A DNA stretch of 64,000 bases, taken from NCBI GenBank assembly GCA_026545225.1, contig CM048845.1, forward strand, positions 88,581,533 through 88,645,532, in the 5' to 3' direction. The translations under genes and the position numbers were made by a program. Numbering within the stretch: the stretch's first letter is position 1; every line of letters begins with the position of its first letter. The notes under the pieces are model-generated. The model was given only the letters and a program-made list of their open reading frames with translations, was not told the DNA's origin and ran no database searches. Origin of the DNA: Cornus controversa (Eukaryota > Streptophyta > Magnoliopsida > Cornales > Cornaceae). Below, piece after piece: positions 23,573 through 34,736 of the stretch.

Positions 23573-23915
23573 CAAATAAAGATGTATCTGCTTAATAATT
23601 TACTCAAATTTAATTCTGCAAAGAAATAGTTAATAAACTTTTCGATTGTGAGGCGTTTCCTCTCCAATTTTAAAATCGAGAGCTTCTTTTGCCAACTTAT
23701 TGTACTTCATTTCTTTTTTTGGTAATAAAATTTTACATATCCAATTTTGTATTATACGCATTTCATAATCATGTATACTCATATTGTTAATAAACTTTTC
23801 CTTTTGTACACATAAGTTTTTCTTGAATGTATTTGAGAGCACTTGTTTATATAAAATATTTATGACATGTATTAACGGAATGTTAATCACATGCGATCAA
23901 ATCTATTGCATTGAA

Positions 23916-23921
23916 CACGTG
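23916..23921 (+). promoter_or_regulatory. Proximal G-box of gene B
   Basis: CACGTG in TTGAACACGTGTCC. The homologous site is CGCGTG in A (9783-9788) and CACGTG in C (34328-34333). Confidence 0.55.
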
Positions 23922-24152
23922 TCCTCGACCTTTTAATTAACAATAAGAAATCAAATTAAAGTCACATTTCCTTCAATTGAGCCAAAGTAACATGGTAGCC
24001 GGTGTTTCGAGCTCTTCCAATCACATTTTATCATTAATAATTGAGCTAATAAAATATAGAATAAAGTAACATGAAAATATCTATGCACTAGCAAGACATT
24101 CTAACTTACTTTTGAAGTACAAACTTGTGTGTCGTCTTCCGCCCTAGCTGCC

Positions 24153-24160
24153 TTTATATA
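24153..24160 (+). promoter_or_regulatory. TATA box of gene B
   Basis: TTTATATA lies about 200 bases before the start codon and just upstream of the CT-rich leader. C has TATATA at the same place (34570-34575). A has TTTTTAA. Confidence 0.55.
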
Positions 24161-24211
24161 CCCCTCCTCCCTCTCTTGCTTCCGGTCGAATCAAAAACGC
24201 TCCTCATACTT

Positions 24212-24335
24212 TCTCTCTCTCTCTCTCTCATACTTTCTCTTTCTAAATCTAAATCCCATCTCCTCCCCCCCCCCCCCCCCCCCCCTCTCTCTCTCTCTCT
24301 CTCTAAATAGAAACTCTCTCTCTCTCTCCTTAAAT
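24212..24335 (+). repeat. CT-microsatellite leader with a run of 21 C
   Basis: (CT)n tracts occupy the leader on both sides of an uninterrupted run of 21 C at 24265-24285. Leaders A and C are pyrimidine-rich as well but have no such C run. Confidence 0.9.
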
Positions 24336-24357
24336 ACATACACACATATATATATAT

Positions 24358-24963
24358 ATGAACAATATTACAGATATGGGACCAAATGTACCGGCGGTAG
24401 CTAAAAGAGTGTGGAACATGGCACATGTGTTGTTCTTGATGTTGAGGAAGGGCATCATATCAAAACGAAAAATGATGGTTGATCTCAACATGATGATGAA
24501 ACGTAGCAAGATCGCAGGGAAGGCCATACACAACCTCATGTTCCACCACCACACCGGGTCCACCTCCACCTCCAACACCGGGTCACACGACCCACACGTG
24601 TCCTCCACAGACCCGCACGAGTACGAGTTCAGTTGCAGTAACAGCCCAGCATTCCCCTCCCACATCAGCAAGCTCAAACACCACATCCTCCACCACTCTC
24701 ACTTCTTTGGGTGTGTTCACGCGCCACCCACCGACGACGACGCAGCCACGTTCGAGGTGCTCAACAGCGAGGCGGCCTCGCCGGCGCTCCCGGGGTTCGG
24801 GCGGACCCCACTGGTGAGGCAGCTGAGGATAACAGACTCGCCGTTCCCGTTACGAGACGTGGACGAGGATAGCCACGTTGACGAAGCTGCTGAGGAGTTC
24901 ATAAAAAAATTCTATAATCATTTGAGGAGACAGAATTTAACGGGTACACCAAGGTCACGTTGA
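24358..24963 (+). CDS. DUF761 / Avr9-Cf-9 rapidly elicited protein 146-like, copy B
   Basis: This intronless gene encodes 201 residues from ATG 24358, or 195 from the ATG at 24376 that is conserved in all copies. Domain order matches copy A: basic N-terminal block (KRVWNMAHVLFLMLRKG ... VDLNMMMKRSKIAGKAI), His-rich FHHHTGSTS, the LPGFGRTPLVRQLRI motif, and DUF761 signature VDEAAEEFIKKFYNHLRRQ at 174-192. Two in-frame differences stand out: one extra Ile after RKG, and loss of seven residues where A and C read TVNAVMKAL before LLNSEAA or VLNSEAA. The open frame, high coding GC relative to flanks and changes in multiples of three argue for selection on the protein. The cellular role is not established; family members are associated with stress or immune induction. 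Polyadenylation signal at 25073. Confidence 0.8.
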   Translation: MNNITDMGPNVPAVAKRVWNMAHVLFLMLRKGIISKRKMMVDLNMMMKRSKIAGKAIHNLMFHHHTGSTSTSNTGSHDPHVSSTDPHEYEFSCSNSPAFPSHISKLKHHILHHSHFFGCVHAPPTDDDAATFEVLNSEAASPALPGFGRTPLVRQLRITDSPFPLRDVDEDSHVDEAAEEFIKKFYNHLRRQNLTGTPRSR

Positions 24964-25072
24964 GAAATTCCGGCATGTGTGTCAGATTCCGACGACCCGA
25001 AGGTTTATGTGTTTGCGTGGCCAATTAGGGCCTTAACCCTCATGGGTACGTCTTATTGTTGATGAAGATAAA

Positions 25073-25078
25073 AATAAA
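25073..25078 (+). terminator. Polyadenylation signal of gene B
   Basis: AATAAA about 110 bases after the stop, in the same conserved context as in A and C. Confidence 0.6.
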
Positions 25079-25191
25079 GGTTGCGCGACTTTTGCTCTCT
25101 TCAAAATATTTGTGAGGAATGAAATGAGGTAATACAACTTAATTACAAGGATGTAAAATGCTTTGCAAAAAGAAATTTTACAGGAAATGTT

Positions 25192-25363
25192 ATTTGTAAG
25201 AATAATGTAACATTGCCATATTTATAATCAAATGAGAGCTTTTCTTTTATTTTGAGATTGATGAATGTCAAACATGTATTTGTAATAATAATGTAACATT
25301 GCCATATTTATAATCAAATGAGAGCTTATCTTTTATTTTGAGATTGATGAATGTCAAACATGC
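25192..25363. repeat. 86-bp tandem duplication in the 3' flank of gene B
   Basis: Units 25192-25277 and 25278-25363 are nearly identical, with about three differences. A and C carry the corresponding sequence once, so the duplication is specific to B and fairly recent. Confidence 0.9.
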
Positions 25364-26289
25364 ATGCTACATTATTGGATATGAAAATTTTCATATAAAG
25401 TCTCTTTATTATTGTATTATTAGACTATCCAACACCGAAGAGCTACGAAGGATCGAGTGAGAGTGGACGAACCCAATGAATTTTATTTGTATTTGTATTT
25501 TATACCCATAATTTTATAAAATTATACAAATGCTTTCACTAAAATATAAAAAATACACTAATTAATATATAAGCATGCCGCCACAAACACCTCTCTCACA
25601 TAACTTTTTTCTTTGATCGCGGACTCTACCATTGCCATATTTATAAGTATGTGACGCTCTTGGGAGCAATATTAAGAGTGTTCGTTGAAACATTCAAAAT
25701 AATAATAATAATAAGGGTCACTTTACCTAACCGAATGGGCACACCAGGACACTTTTGGATCGGACGCTTGACATAACACCGGATTAATAATTGGGTTTGA
25801 TTTTGATACCAAATGTAATGAGTCGGACGCTTACTCTCTAACTTAAAAACCTAAGATATTTGATAGTGCTGCAAATCCACCATTATATGCTCAAGTTCTT
25901 TTCTTTTCGGATGGGAGAAATAAGCCCCTCAAACACTAAGTCGAATATGCCAATTTTTTTTTTCTTTTATCATTTTATTTTTTGTAAATTAATTGATTTG
26001 CATAAATACGTACGTAAAATCCAGCCATCAAAGGCTAGAAGTGGGCCAGTCGGCAAATTACGTAGCTTATATTAGCCCAACCATCTACAAGCTTTGCATA
26101 GATAGCAAAGGCCCAACCTGCTTAAATGTACGGTGTAGAGACACAGTCCATTTAGGAAAGGAGCTCAGAACATGCTATCCCCTCTCTCTCTCTCTCTCTC
26201 TCTCTATTAGCTTCAGGTTGATGATTAGTTACGGAGACAAGGCCAGGAAACACACGCATATATATATATATATATCTGAAACTTTTCTA

Positions 26290-27911
26290 AGTTTTTCTAA
26301 AGTTGATTATTTTTAGTATTGACGAGTTGTATTTTTCTTTAATGGATGGTTCACAATGTCTCACATGAGCTGATTAAAAAAAATGTTTTGTTACTTAGAC
26401 AGAATTTTTAGACAAAATTATTTACATTTATTGAATGCATGTGCTAGGTCTTATCACATACACTCAACATATGCATGTTATGAATGAAAGTTTCTACCTA
26501 ACAATTCTTCCTAAAACTTCTACCTAAATATCATTTTTCTTAAAAAAAAATATTTGTACAATACTTAGGGTGGAATGAGTTATTGAACACACTTAAAAAT
26601 GCTTTTCAGTCATTACAGCAATCATTTTTGACTTGTTAAACGTTTATTTCTCTTACTTATGAGATTTCATTATATTTTATAAAATGTTGATATTCGCCTT
26701 TCACAAATGCCACCACTCTCTTATTTTCCTAAAATGAAAATAAAAAAAAACTACCTGAATCACACTAATCATTTTCTAAATGTTATATTGGCTCTTTTAT
26801 ATCAGTTGGGATTCTTTTATCTTCTTTCTCGCCTTCTCTCCCTCCTCCTCAACTAGACAACACAACTTCTTTCATGTCACCATAAAAAAAAATCAAATGT
26901 CTGTCATACAAAACTCTTTTCATTTAATATTTAAATCCATCTACACAACCATCTGTTGGAAATTATGGTAGACTTGTTGGGCGTGGAAGGAGACATGGTG
27001 AGATAAGACTTTGCCTTTTACTTCGCAACTGAAAACAAGAGAATATATTATTAAATATTTTTCAATTGAGAATTAAAACGTGTTGGTTGTATTTTGCAAC
27101 ACGGAACATGGATACATTATTAATTATATGAAATTAATCAAAAGAGAGATATAATTTTCTGTCTAGAGATTACTCTCATCTCTTCTCGTATATTTAGTTC
27201 AAGTCCTTAAACAAAATATAATTCTACTTAGAAGAATAAACAGAATTAGGAATTAAATAAAACAAACAATTATCAATCAGCTTACAGAATAATTGAATAA
27301 TCAATAAAATTGAATCTGAGGTCTTGTGTAAACATAATTTCCTAAAGAAAAATTTGTTTTATTTTAGTACTCAAGGTGATGAACAATTGTTTTTCGAGAT
27401 AGAACGAATTTACGATTCTAAAAAGGCAGCACTTCTAATCATTAGAATCATTTGAACACAACATGTGCAGTACTCGATTTATATATATATATATATGCAG
27501 AGGTAAACGATATAAAATTGTTTCTATGTTTTAATGTTATGCATGATTGGCTATATATAGAGCCAATGGTGATTGGTTGGTTTATTTCAGAACACACATG
27601 TTTGTTCGTAAAGAGTCATACCTATTCCACAACAGACATGTTTGTTCTTAAATAATCATAACTCTTCTGAACACCCATGTTTATTCTTCAGACAACCACC
27701 ACTTAAGTCCATGTTTGGTTGGAGGATTTTAATAATCAATTTCTCATTCAATTTTTTAATGATTTTTGACAAATTCGTCCAACAATTTTTAGTGATCGTC
27801 GTATATGTGAGGTCAGAATAGTGATTTTTAGCATAGCGTGTATGTTGCAGCAGTGACAAAAAGTTAAAATGATTTGTTGATGTGCTACAATATCCTTGTG
27901 CACTGGGTACG
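26290..27911. other. DNA inserted into the gene B unit, no gene recognised
   Basis: The A and B units are collinear up to about 12450 / 26280 and again from about 12530 / 29950, so this stretch has no counterpart in A. 26954 onward starts TGTTGGAAATTATGG and could be an LTR end, but I found no matching other end or target duplication. A CT run at 26179-26206 and a TA run at 27479-27496 are simple repeats. Confidence 0.4.
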
Positions 27912-29428
27912 CGTTAGAATATTTAAATAAATAAAATATTTTTCGTTGTGGTCCTATGCACTATTTTCTAAAATTGGATTGCAATGTACTTATCGTTACT
28001 TGATGGGTTGGGGTTATACTTGTCAATTTGTGGTCTAATTGACAGTATAATATTTATAATGTTGGATTGTGATTTTTCAACTTTATTTGGTGGGATTTAA
28101 TACTAACATTTGATATCTAGGTTTCCATGATAGGATCGGAGACTTAGGTATTTTAAGGAGCACGTGATCCGGATGGGTGTTCGAGAGTACTTGTGTTATG
28201 TTGTCTGATTTTTCTTTTACATCATGTTACATTACAGTTAGCTTTCAACTTATTTACACCTTATAGTGACTGTTATTTTTCCTTTTATTTATTTACACCT
28301 TTTAGTGACAGTTATTTGCATACAAATTAAAGTTATGATGCATCATTATTATTATCTTCATATATATGGTTTAACATGTGCTATTATGTTTGCCTGGGAG
28401 TGATGTTACACTCATGAGGGTGTTTGAATTTGATGTGGGATTCACACCACATATGTAAATCCAAACATAATTATTAAAGTGCATGTGGGAGTGTTTCACA
28501 CTCTATGAGGAGAGCTTGGGCTAGATATGGGATTGGCTCCATATCGGTAAACCCTCACACTGGACAGGAGGTTGGCGATTTGCTGTAATATGTTTAGGTG
28601 ACATACCATGACGGTATGAAGTAGGACTAATAGTGAGGTGTGCATTTAGACCACATGCAGTTTGCACATTTCATGAAATGCAGTAAAAACCACTATATTT
28701 GCTCAAATCTTAGATATAATCAGTTTTGAGACCATGGAAGTATTGTTTAGACTAATATATTACTCGTCACGCATTCATGATCCACTATTGAGGAAGTCCA
28801 TGGAAGAGAGTGTTTTAAAGTTTCAACCCATCTGTTTCGATAATTGTATTTTTTAAAAATAAAATGAGTGGCCACTCGATATTTCTAAAGTGTTGCAATC
28901 TATGATGTCGTTTTATAAAACTTAAAGTGCATGAACCAAGTGGAAGATTGTTAAAATATTTTAAATAAATAAAATATTTTTATTTGTGATCCTATGTATT
29001 ATTTTCTAAAATTGGATTGCAATGTAATTATCGTTACTTTATGGGTTGGGGTTATACTTGTCAATTTGTGGTCTAATTGACAGTATAATATTTATATCGT
29101 TGGATTGTGATTTTTCAATTTTATTTGGTGGGATTTAATCCTGACTGTTAATATCTAAATTTTCATGATAGGAACGGAGACTTAGGTATTTTATTTGTAG
29201 AGAAGTCGTCACCCATATTGTTGTTATAAATAAGGGTTTCATAACATTTATTCAGCCTTATCGTATCGACAACACTCGGACGGAGGTAGTGCAATCTAAG
29301 GAACTCTTGCAGAAAACTCAAAGGTATCATAAAGTTTAATCTTCAATCAGATATGTCAATTAAATCTTCTTTATAATTATTGCAGTATTATTGATTTCTA
29401 CAAGTTAATTGTGAATTAAATTCCAACA
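27912..29428 (+). mobile_element. LTR-retrotransposon deletion derivative, non-coding
   Basis: The 3' LTR is 28949-29428 (480 bp, TGTTAAAATA ... TTCCAACA, with a TATAAATAAGGG promoter-like site near 29226) and is preceded by a polypurine tract, CCAAGTGGAAGAT. The first part of the same LTR recurs at 27912-28155, then breaks off after GACTTAGGTATTTTA. GTACG lies before 27912 and GTACT after 29428, a 4-of-5 match to a target duplication. The interior of about 790 bp has no coding domain. The element seems to have lost the end of its 5' LTR, the primer-binding site and all genes in one or more deletions. The LTR pair is clearly diverged, so the insertion is older than the copia element at 2501-7944. 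Confidence 0.8.
28949..29428 (+). repeat. 3' LTR of the deletion derivative
   Basis: Complete LTR with TG and CA ends, directly after the polypurine tract. It aligns with 27912-28155 over its first 245 bp. Confidence 0.8.
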
Positions 29429-29949
29429 GTACTACATTTTTTTATTTTAAATAAAATTATCAGAAGTTTTACTTTGCGGTAGTTGTGTTTGTTTTTTTTT
29501 TTTTTGAAAAATTGAACCAGAATATAACATAATACTAAGCGTAAGGAGAAATCTATGCATGTACCTCCAAAAACATTTGAAAATATTCAGAGAGAGGCTT
29601 AATTTTACAATGTGTGATAGTGTTGATATGCAGGAGGGATGTCGTGTTGTCTGGCCAATGAGTAGGGAGACAGAAAACACGTGAGAAGGAAGATGAAGAA
29701 ATTACAAGCTAATATACAATGGCAAATGTGACATTTGAATATGCTTTGTATGATTTAGGGACTTTTTTCCGCAATTTCATTTTAGAAGAATAAAAGAGTG
29801 AAGACCTTAGGACATTTGTGGAGCACGTGTATCAACAACATCTCTCGTATAACATGTTCTAATTTCTTTCTTATAATTATTGTTCAAGTCCGTATAAACA
29901 GTAGCTAAATTAATTAAAGCAACTTATCAGAAGTCTTTTTATTAAAAAA

Positions 29950-30463
29950 TCATAATTTAAATTATTTTGATGAATATTTTGCAACAAAATATTGACTAGA
30001 AACTCGAAAAAGTTACCTTTTACCTTCTCATTCCAATAGAATCTAGATTCTAGAATCCAAAATGTTTATGTTTTAGCAAGAGAAATATAAAATCGTATCT
30101 CAGTAGTAGCTGAAAATGTCGGTCTTTGTATCAATAATAATATTGTTTAAATGATTTACTTTGTGTAATTTTTTTTATGTGTGAAATTAAAAGACCTTTA
30201 ACTAATCATTATTCAAATATTTAACATTTGAAAATCTTTCAATTAACGTAGATTTTTTTTTTCTTTTTTGGATAATTGAACAAAATTAGTGGATTAAAAA
30301 ACCATGTAAGAGTGAAAGAGGGACATATGTACCTTCTATCCACACCAGAAGCTATACACCTTACCGAAAATATAATAATAAATAAAAGAGCAATAAGCAA
30401 GGGCTTTTGTTTTTGTTTTTGTTTTTCTGTTTTATTTTGTAATTGTAAAAATAAAGCATGTTA
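29950..30463. other. Continuation of the gene B unit
   Basis: 29950-30235 matches 12530-12735 downstream of gene A. The remaining part is AT-rich with a TTTTTG repeat at about 30407-30426. No gene seen. Confidence 0.55.
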
Positions 30464-30715
30464 GGTATCCCACGTTGTGTTTGAATAGTGTCAAAATGTT
30501 TTAAAATTTTGAGCCAAAATTGAAAACACCACTTTGGTGTTTTTATTGTGTTTCAACAACTGTAGCACGAAAAATAAAAAACAAAAAACACTTAAAACAG
30601 ATTTTTCTTGTCAAACGTGTTTTTGATTCTATTTAAAATACACTATAAATAAAACACTTGTTCTGTTTTAGGCAAAAACAAAATAGCAAAAACAAAACGC
30701 ATGCCAAATGGACCC
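30464..30715. mobile_element. Tourist-like MITE, 252 bp
   Basis: Flanked by TTA on both sides (30461-30463 and 30716-30718). The right terminus inverted reads GGGTCCATTTGGCATGCG and the left reads GGTATCCCACGTTGTG, a weak inverted match. Internal T/A-rich arms such as GTGTTTTTATTGTG are typical of Tourist-type MITEs mobilised by PIF/Harbinger transposases. Confidence 0.55.
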
Positions 30716-30718
30716 TTA

Positions 30719-30956
30719 AGGTTTGCTTGGTTCAACTTTTTAAAAACAATTCTCACAAATTTAGAAAACAGAAAATTGTTTTAGAAAATTAAAAAAATAG
30801 TTCTCTTTTATGAAAACAGACCTTATTTTAACTGAGTTCTAATTTATAAAACATTTTTTCAGAAACTGTCAACTAGAGATATTTTTTTACCCTTTTTTTA
30901 TTTTCAATTTTCAGAAAATAGAAAACTATTATGAAAAAAGGGTACCAAACAGGCAC
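30719..30956. mobile_element. Second Tourist-like MITE, 238 bp, abutting the first
   Basis: It begins AGGTTTGCTTGGTTC and ends GGTACCAAACAGGCAC, which inverted reads GTGCCTGTTTGGTACC. TTA lies before it and TAA after it. Inverted AGAAAA/TTTTCT-rich arms are visible inside. Its left border coincides with the right TTA of the neighbouring MITE. Confidence 0.5.
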
Positions 30957-31249
30957 TAAGCTATCTAAAGATAAACTATAAGAGACGCTTTAGGCTACTT
31001 GCATACACACCTATTGCTTTGATATTTCTTCACACAAAACAAAATTAATTTCTCCATCTTAACTGTTGGCAATTATTTTTCTTTTCCTGGTAACAAGGAA
31101 ATATTTCGTACATACGTACAGGTGTTCTTTACTGTTTAAATATTTTTAATCCTTCCCAAATTATGAATTTCGCATAAAACCTCCAAGTCTCAAACTAATA
31201 ACGTGACAGCCTATCATCCAAGCAACTCTGAAAGGATCCACCTGTTGCA

Positions 31250-32630
31250 TTTATTATATATTTTTTTCTCTGCTAATTTATTGTTGTTGTTCTATTTATT
31301 GTTTGTATTTTTGGTTATTATTTTCAGTGAAGGTTAATAAAATTAAATAAATGTTGTTGTTGTTGTTCTATGTATTGTTTGTGTATTGGTTTTTTACTTT
31401 TCACTGCACGGTGGTTGGTATAATCTCTCTAGTTGCTAAAGAAGAAATTGATTGTTTGAATCCTTAGGGACATGTGTTTGGCTCCAAGTGTAGGGGTATG
31501 CTTTTAATTTATCAGTGCTTGGATGTGCTAGCAAGATCACCAGATCCGTATATATTTGCGGCCAAAGGGAAAGTCAAGAAAATAGTCTTACTGTTTCATC
31601 GCGGTTGAGGTCGTGATAGCGTGTGCTTGTGTATGATCTAAGGGAGAGCATGAAAAACTCTAGCTCTTGGATTCATTTCACTTCAACTTTAATTAAATGG
31701 CTTTGTTAAGCATGAAGTGTGTTAAATGAAAGTTACGGACGTGAACGACAAGCAAACAACAAAATACCTTTTAAGAAAGGTGTAATATTCTCCTTTATTA
31801 ACTTTGATTAGTATAATGAGAATCAATTACTAGTTCTTGGATGATACAATGCATAAGAACTTAGTTATATTATGAAAGGATCACTAGCTAAACCATTGAT
31901 TATATGTTACAAGCTTGGAATGTAAACCTAAGCATAGAACTATAAGCTCACTGTGAAAGCAAATAAAGAACAAGTAATGCAAGCCTAGCTAGGACTACAA
32001 GTTACGTACTGTGCAAATCATGTGATTGTATTGAAGTGCAAGTCTAAGCTACGTTGGAATCTAAAGCTAAGGATAGGTAGCACAGGGCTGGATAGAGGTA
32101 TGAAAAGCAGGAACTTGATCTCTTAATAAATGAGTTCTATTTATAGTATTCACGAGATTTGATTTTGGCCGCCAATGGATACACGTCACGTGAAGAAATT
32201 GTGATGATCTTGGTGTAAAGACTATTAGCGCGCACACCTGATGCATCATTCTTTGACTGACACGAATGTGACCTTCTAAGTTTGTCTGTGTCCGACGTAA
32301 TGAGTTGGAGATGCTTATCCAACTATAGGCACTTGATCAAGTGTTCTATGATTTTAGTCACATCATTCACTATGTTTGACTATTAATTGGATCGAAGTAG
32401 GTGACTCCGTCCATTATTTCTTATGTATTTTGTCCAACCCTTGTTTCAGTCCAGTTAAGGAAGCGAGAGTATAGTAGTTTATTTTAAATAATCTATTTAA
32501 TGTGGAACTCAATTCAGACATGCTTATTTTACCTTTCTGCTGACCAAAACCCGTGATAAAAAAGGTAGACGAAATAGTGAATTTGAAGGCAACAACATGT
32601 GTTGGGCGTGGCTACCTTTGCTTTTAAGGT
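31250..32630. other. Intergenic DNA, possibly with a minus-strand LTR remnant
   Basis: No gene seen. On the minus strand CTATAAATAGAACTC near 32135-32150 looks like an LTR promoter, and TGTTAAGCATG at 31704 could be an LTR terminus, but no second terminus or duplication supports it. 31270-31390 holds a repeated TTGTTGTTGTTCTATGTATTGTTTGT segment. Confidence 0.3.
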
Positions 32631-33035
32631 TTGAAGAAAAAAATCTGTAAATACAAGTAAAAATTTATAAAATTTTCTTTCCTCTTACCGTTGAACGCCC
32701 ATACAATGGTCTTTTTCTTAACGAGAAAGTAATTCACCAATTTGGCAACACGAGGAATGGAAAATTCATTACTATTTTCTTGACAATGACAGAATTGGAC
32801 ACATGTCTTATTGGCAAAGACCTTTTTTAAGGGAAGAAGTTACCTCTTTGGCGCTTTCTGCCTGTGTTAAACCATGTAGTAGTACATATAACTATGTAAT
32901 CAATGCTGTTCCATACTATAACAAGATATATATATATATACACACACACGCGCGCGAAAAATGCTACTGTATTTTTTTATCTTTTTGTTTTATTCATAAA
33001 TTGTGTTTTCTACTTGTAAGTTTTTGTTAACTATA

Positions 33036-34228
33036 GGAACTGATATTTGCACTCCATCAATATCTTCTGACACTACACTCCTATATTTTTGTAAAGTAAA
33101 ATTACAAAAGTGGTTTTATGTTATACCATTTTAGATTCTTATATTTTTAGTATCCTAATTGCCCTTCTAATTCAAGACTCAATTTTAATTTTATTTTATT
33201 TTATTTTTCTTAAAAAAAAATTTTTTGCAACTTTTTTACTTTAGGTTTTTACTTTAGGTTTATAATATAACAATTCATTTATTATCACCCAAATACTATA
33301 GTTTAGACATTTTCAATTGAAACTTGTCGTTCGTGTCTCTATCCTATATAACTCAAAGAATCCAAAATTTGAAATATTCTATTTTTACTCACCAAACGTG
33401 TAATTTATTTTTCATGTGTCTTATTTATAAAATAACATAAATTAAAATTTTGAAACATACCATCAATTTGTGAATAAACAAAAGAGAAAGGAAGGAGGAG
33501 AAAATAAAAAGCAAACGAAGAAAAATATCATATTAATTTTTTTATTTTTATCTTTCGAAATTTTGGTACAAAGACTCCTTAGTTAAATTAAGACAACTAC
33601 AATTGAAAAAATATTTCATAGAGTCATGTTTTTATCTTTTCATGTTTTAATTTTTAAAAGTTCTCTATTAAAATAAAAAATATTTCCTTAGTTTTCTTAA
33701 AGAACTATATATCATAATTTTTATTCAAGTGAAATTAAACTTTCTTTTGATTTTAAATATAATTAAATTTTTTTCAAATAAGTTTTATTCATTGATATAA
33801 TGTTTGTTTCCAACTCAAATACATTTTTAATATTTCTCTAGGTAATCTATTATTAACAAATTCTTCCCAACTTATCTAATCATGTATCTTTTATTATCTG
33901 AATCACATATATTTGATTGATACTCTCTACATCATTATATTGAATTCTAAACTTTTTTACTTCTAAAATAAATATTGATAAATTGATTCAATATGAAAAA
34001 ATAATATTTTTAAAATCAACGAATAGTATTTTCACACTAAAAAAGAACACGAGAGAGAAGTTACAATTTGGAGTTAAGAATTCTAACATTATCAAATAAG
34101 GGCAATTAGGGTATTAAAAATATAAGAATCAAATATTGTATAATAGAGGGACACATTTGTAATTATACTTTACAAAAAGGTGAAAGTGGAGTGGCCGAGA
34201 ATATTAGTGGAGTGCCAATATCAGCTCC
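33036..34228 (+). mobile_element. Mutator-like non-autonomous DNA element, 1193 bp
   Basis: The ends are inverted repeats of about 45 bp: left GGAACTGATATTTGCACTCC, right inverted GGAGCTGATATTGGCACTCC. They are flanked by a 9-bp duplication with one mismatch, TTAACTATA (33027-33035) and CTAACTATA (34229-34237). Copy B has the homologous site unoccupied near 23825-23840. The interior is AT-rich without coding sequence. The 9-bp duplication points to the Mutator superfamily. A reverse-oriented relative occupies 1-741. Confidence 0.85.
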
Positions 34229-34327
34229 CTAACTATATTGGGAGCACTTGTTTATATGAATCATCTATGTTGTGTATTAATGGGCATGGGAATGTTAATC
34301 ACATGCAATCAAATCCATTGCGCTGAG

Positions 34328-34333
34328 CACGTG
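34328..34333 (+). promoter_or_regulatory. Proximal G-box of gene C
   Basis: CACGTG in TGAGCACGTGTCCC, conserved with B and lost in A. Confidence 0.5.
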
Positions 34334-34621
34334 TCCCACACCATTCAATTAAGCAATAAGAAATCAAAATAAAGTCATGGTTACTTCCTTTGAACCAAAT
34401 TAAAGTACTATGCTAGGCTGCTTCGAGCTCTTCTAATCACACTTTACCATTAATAATTGACCCAATAAAATTTAGACTAAAGTAACATGAAATATCCATG
34501 CACTATCAACACACTGTTAACTTACTTTGAAGTACAAACTTGTGTCCCCTCTTCCTCCCTAGTTGCCCATATATACCCCCTTCTCTCTCTCTTGCTTCCA
34601 GTCGAATCAAAAACCCTTCTC

Positions 34622-34655
<34 letters not shown>

Positions 34656-34693
34656 AAATATAAATCCCCCTCCCTCTCTCAAAACAGAAATTC

Positions 34694-34736
<43 letters not shown>

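Larger units (their letters stand above)
23190..24357 (+). promoter_or_regulatory. Upstream region and leader of gene B
   Basis: It is collinear with the region upstream of A from 23190. Present are the distal block with G-box, the TA/TG microsatellite (23529-23572), the proximal block with a second G-box, a TATA box, and a pyrimidine-rich leader (24180-24335). It keeps the GAGGAACGG...CCTGACGATGA segment missing from A and lacks the Mutator-like insertion found in C, so it is the most complete promoter of the three. Confidence 0.75.

Noticed and set aside
24154..24426. Arg/Glu/Gly-rich and Ser/Leu/Pro-rich frames in the leaders of B and C
   Set aside because: They arise from (CT)n/(AG)n and poly-C tracts upstream of the genes and differ between copies in frame and length.
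26954..27862. Possible solo LTR starting TGTTGGAAATTATGG
   Set aside because: No matching CA terminus with the same flanking 5 bp as CCATC could be found.
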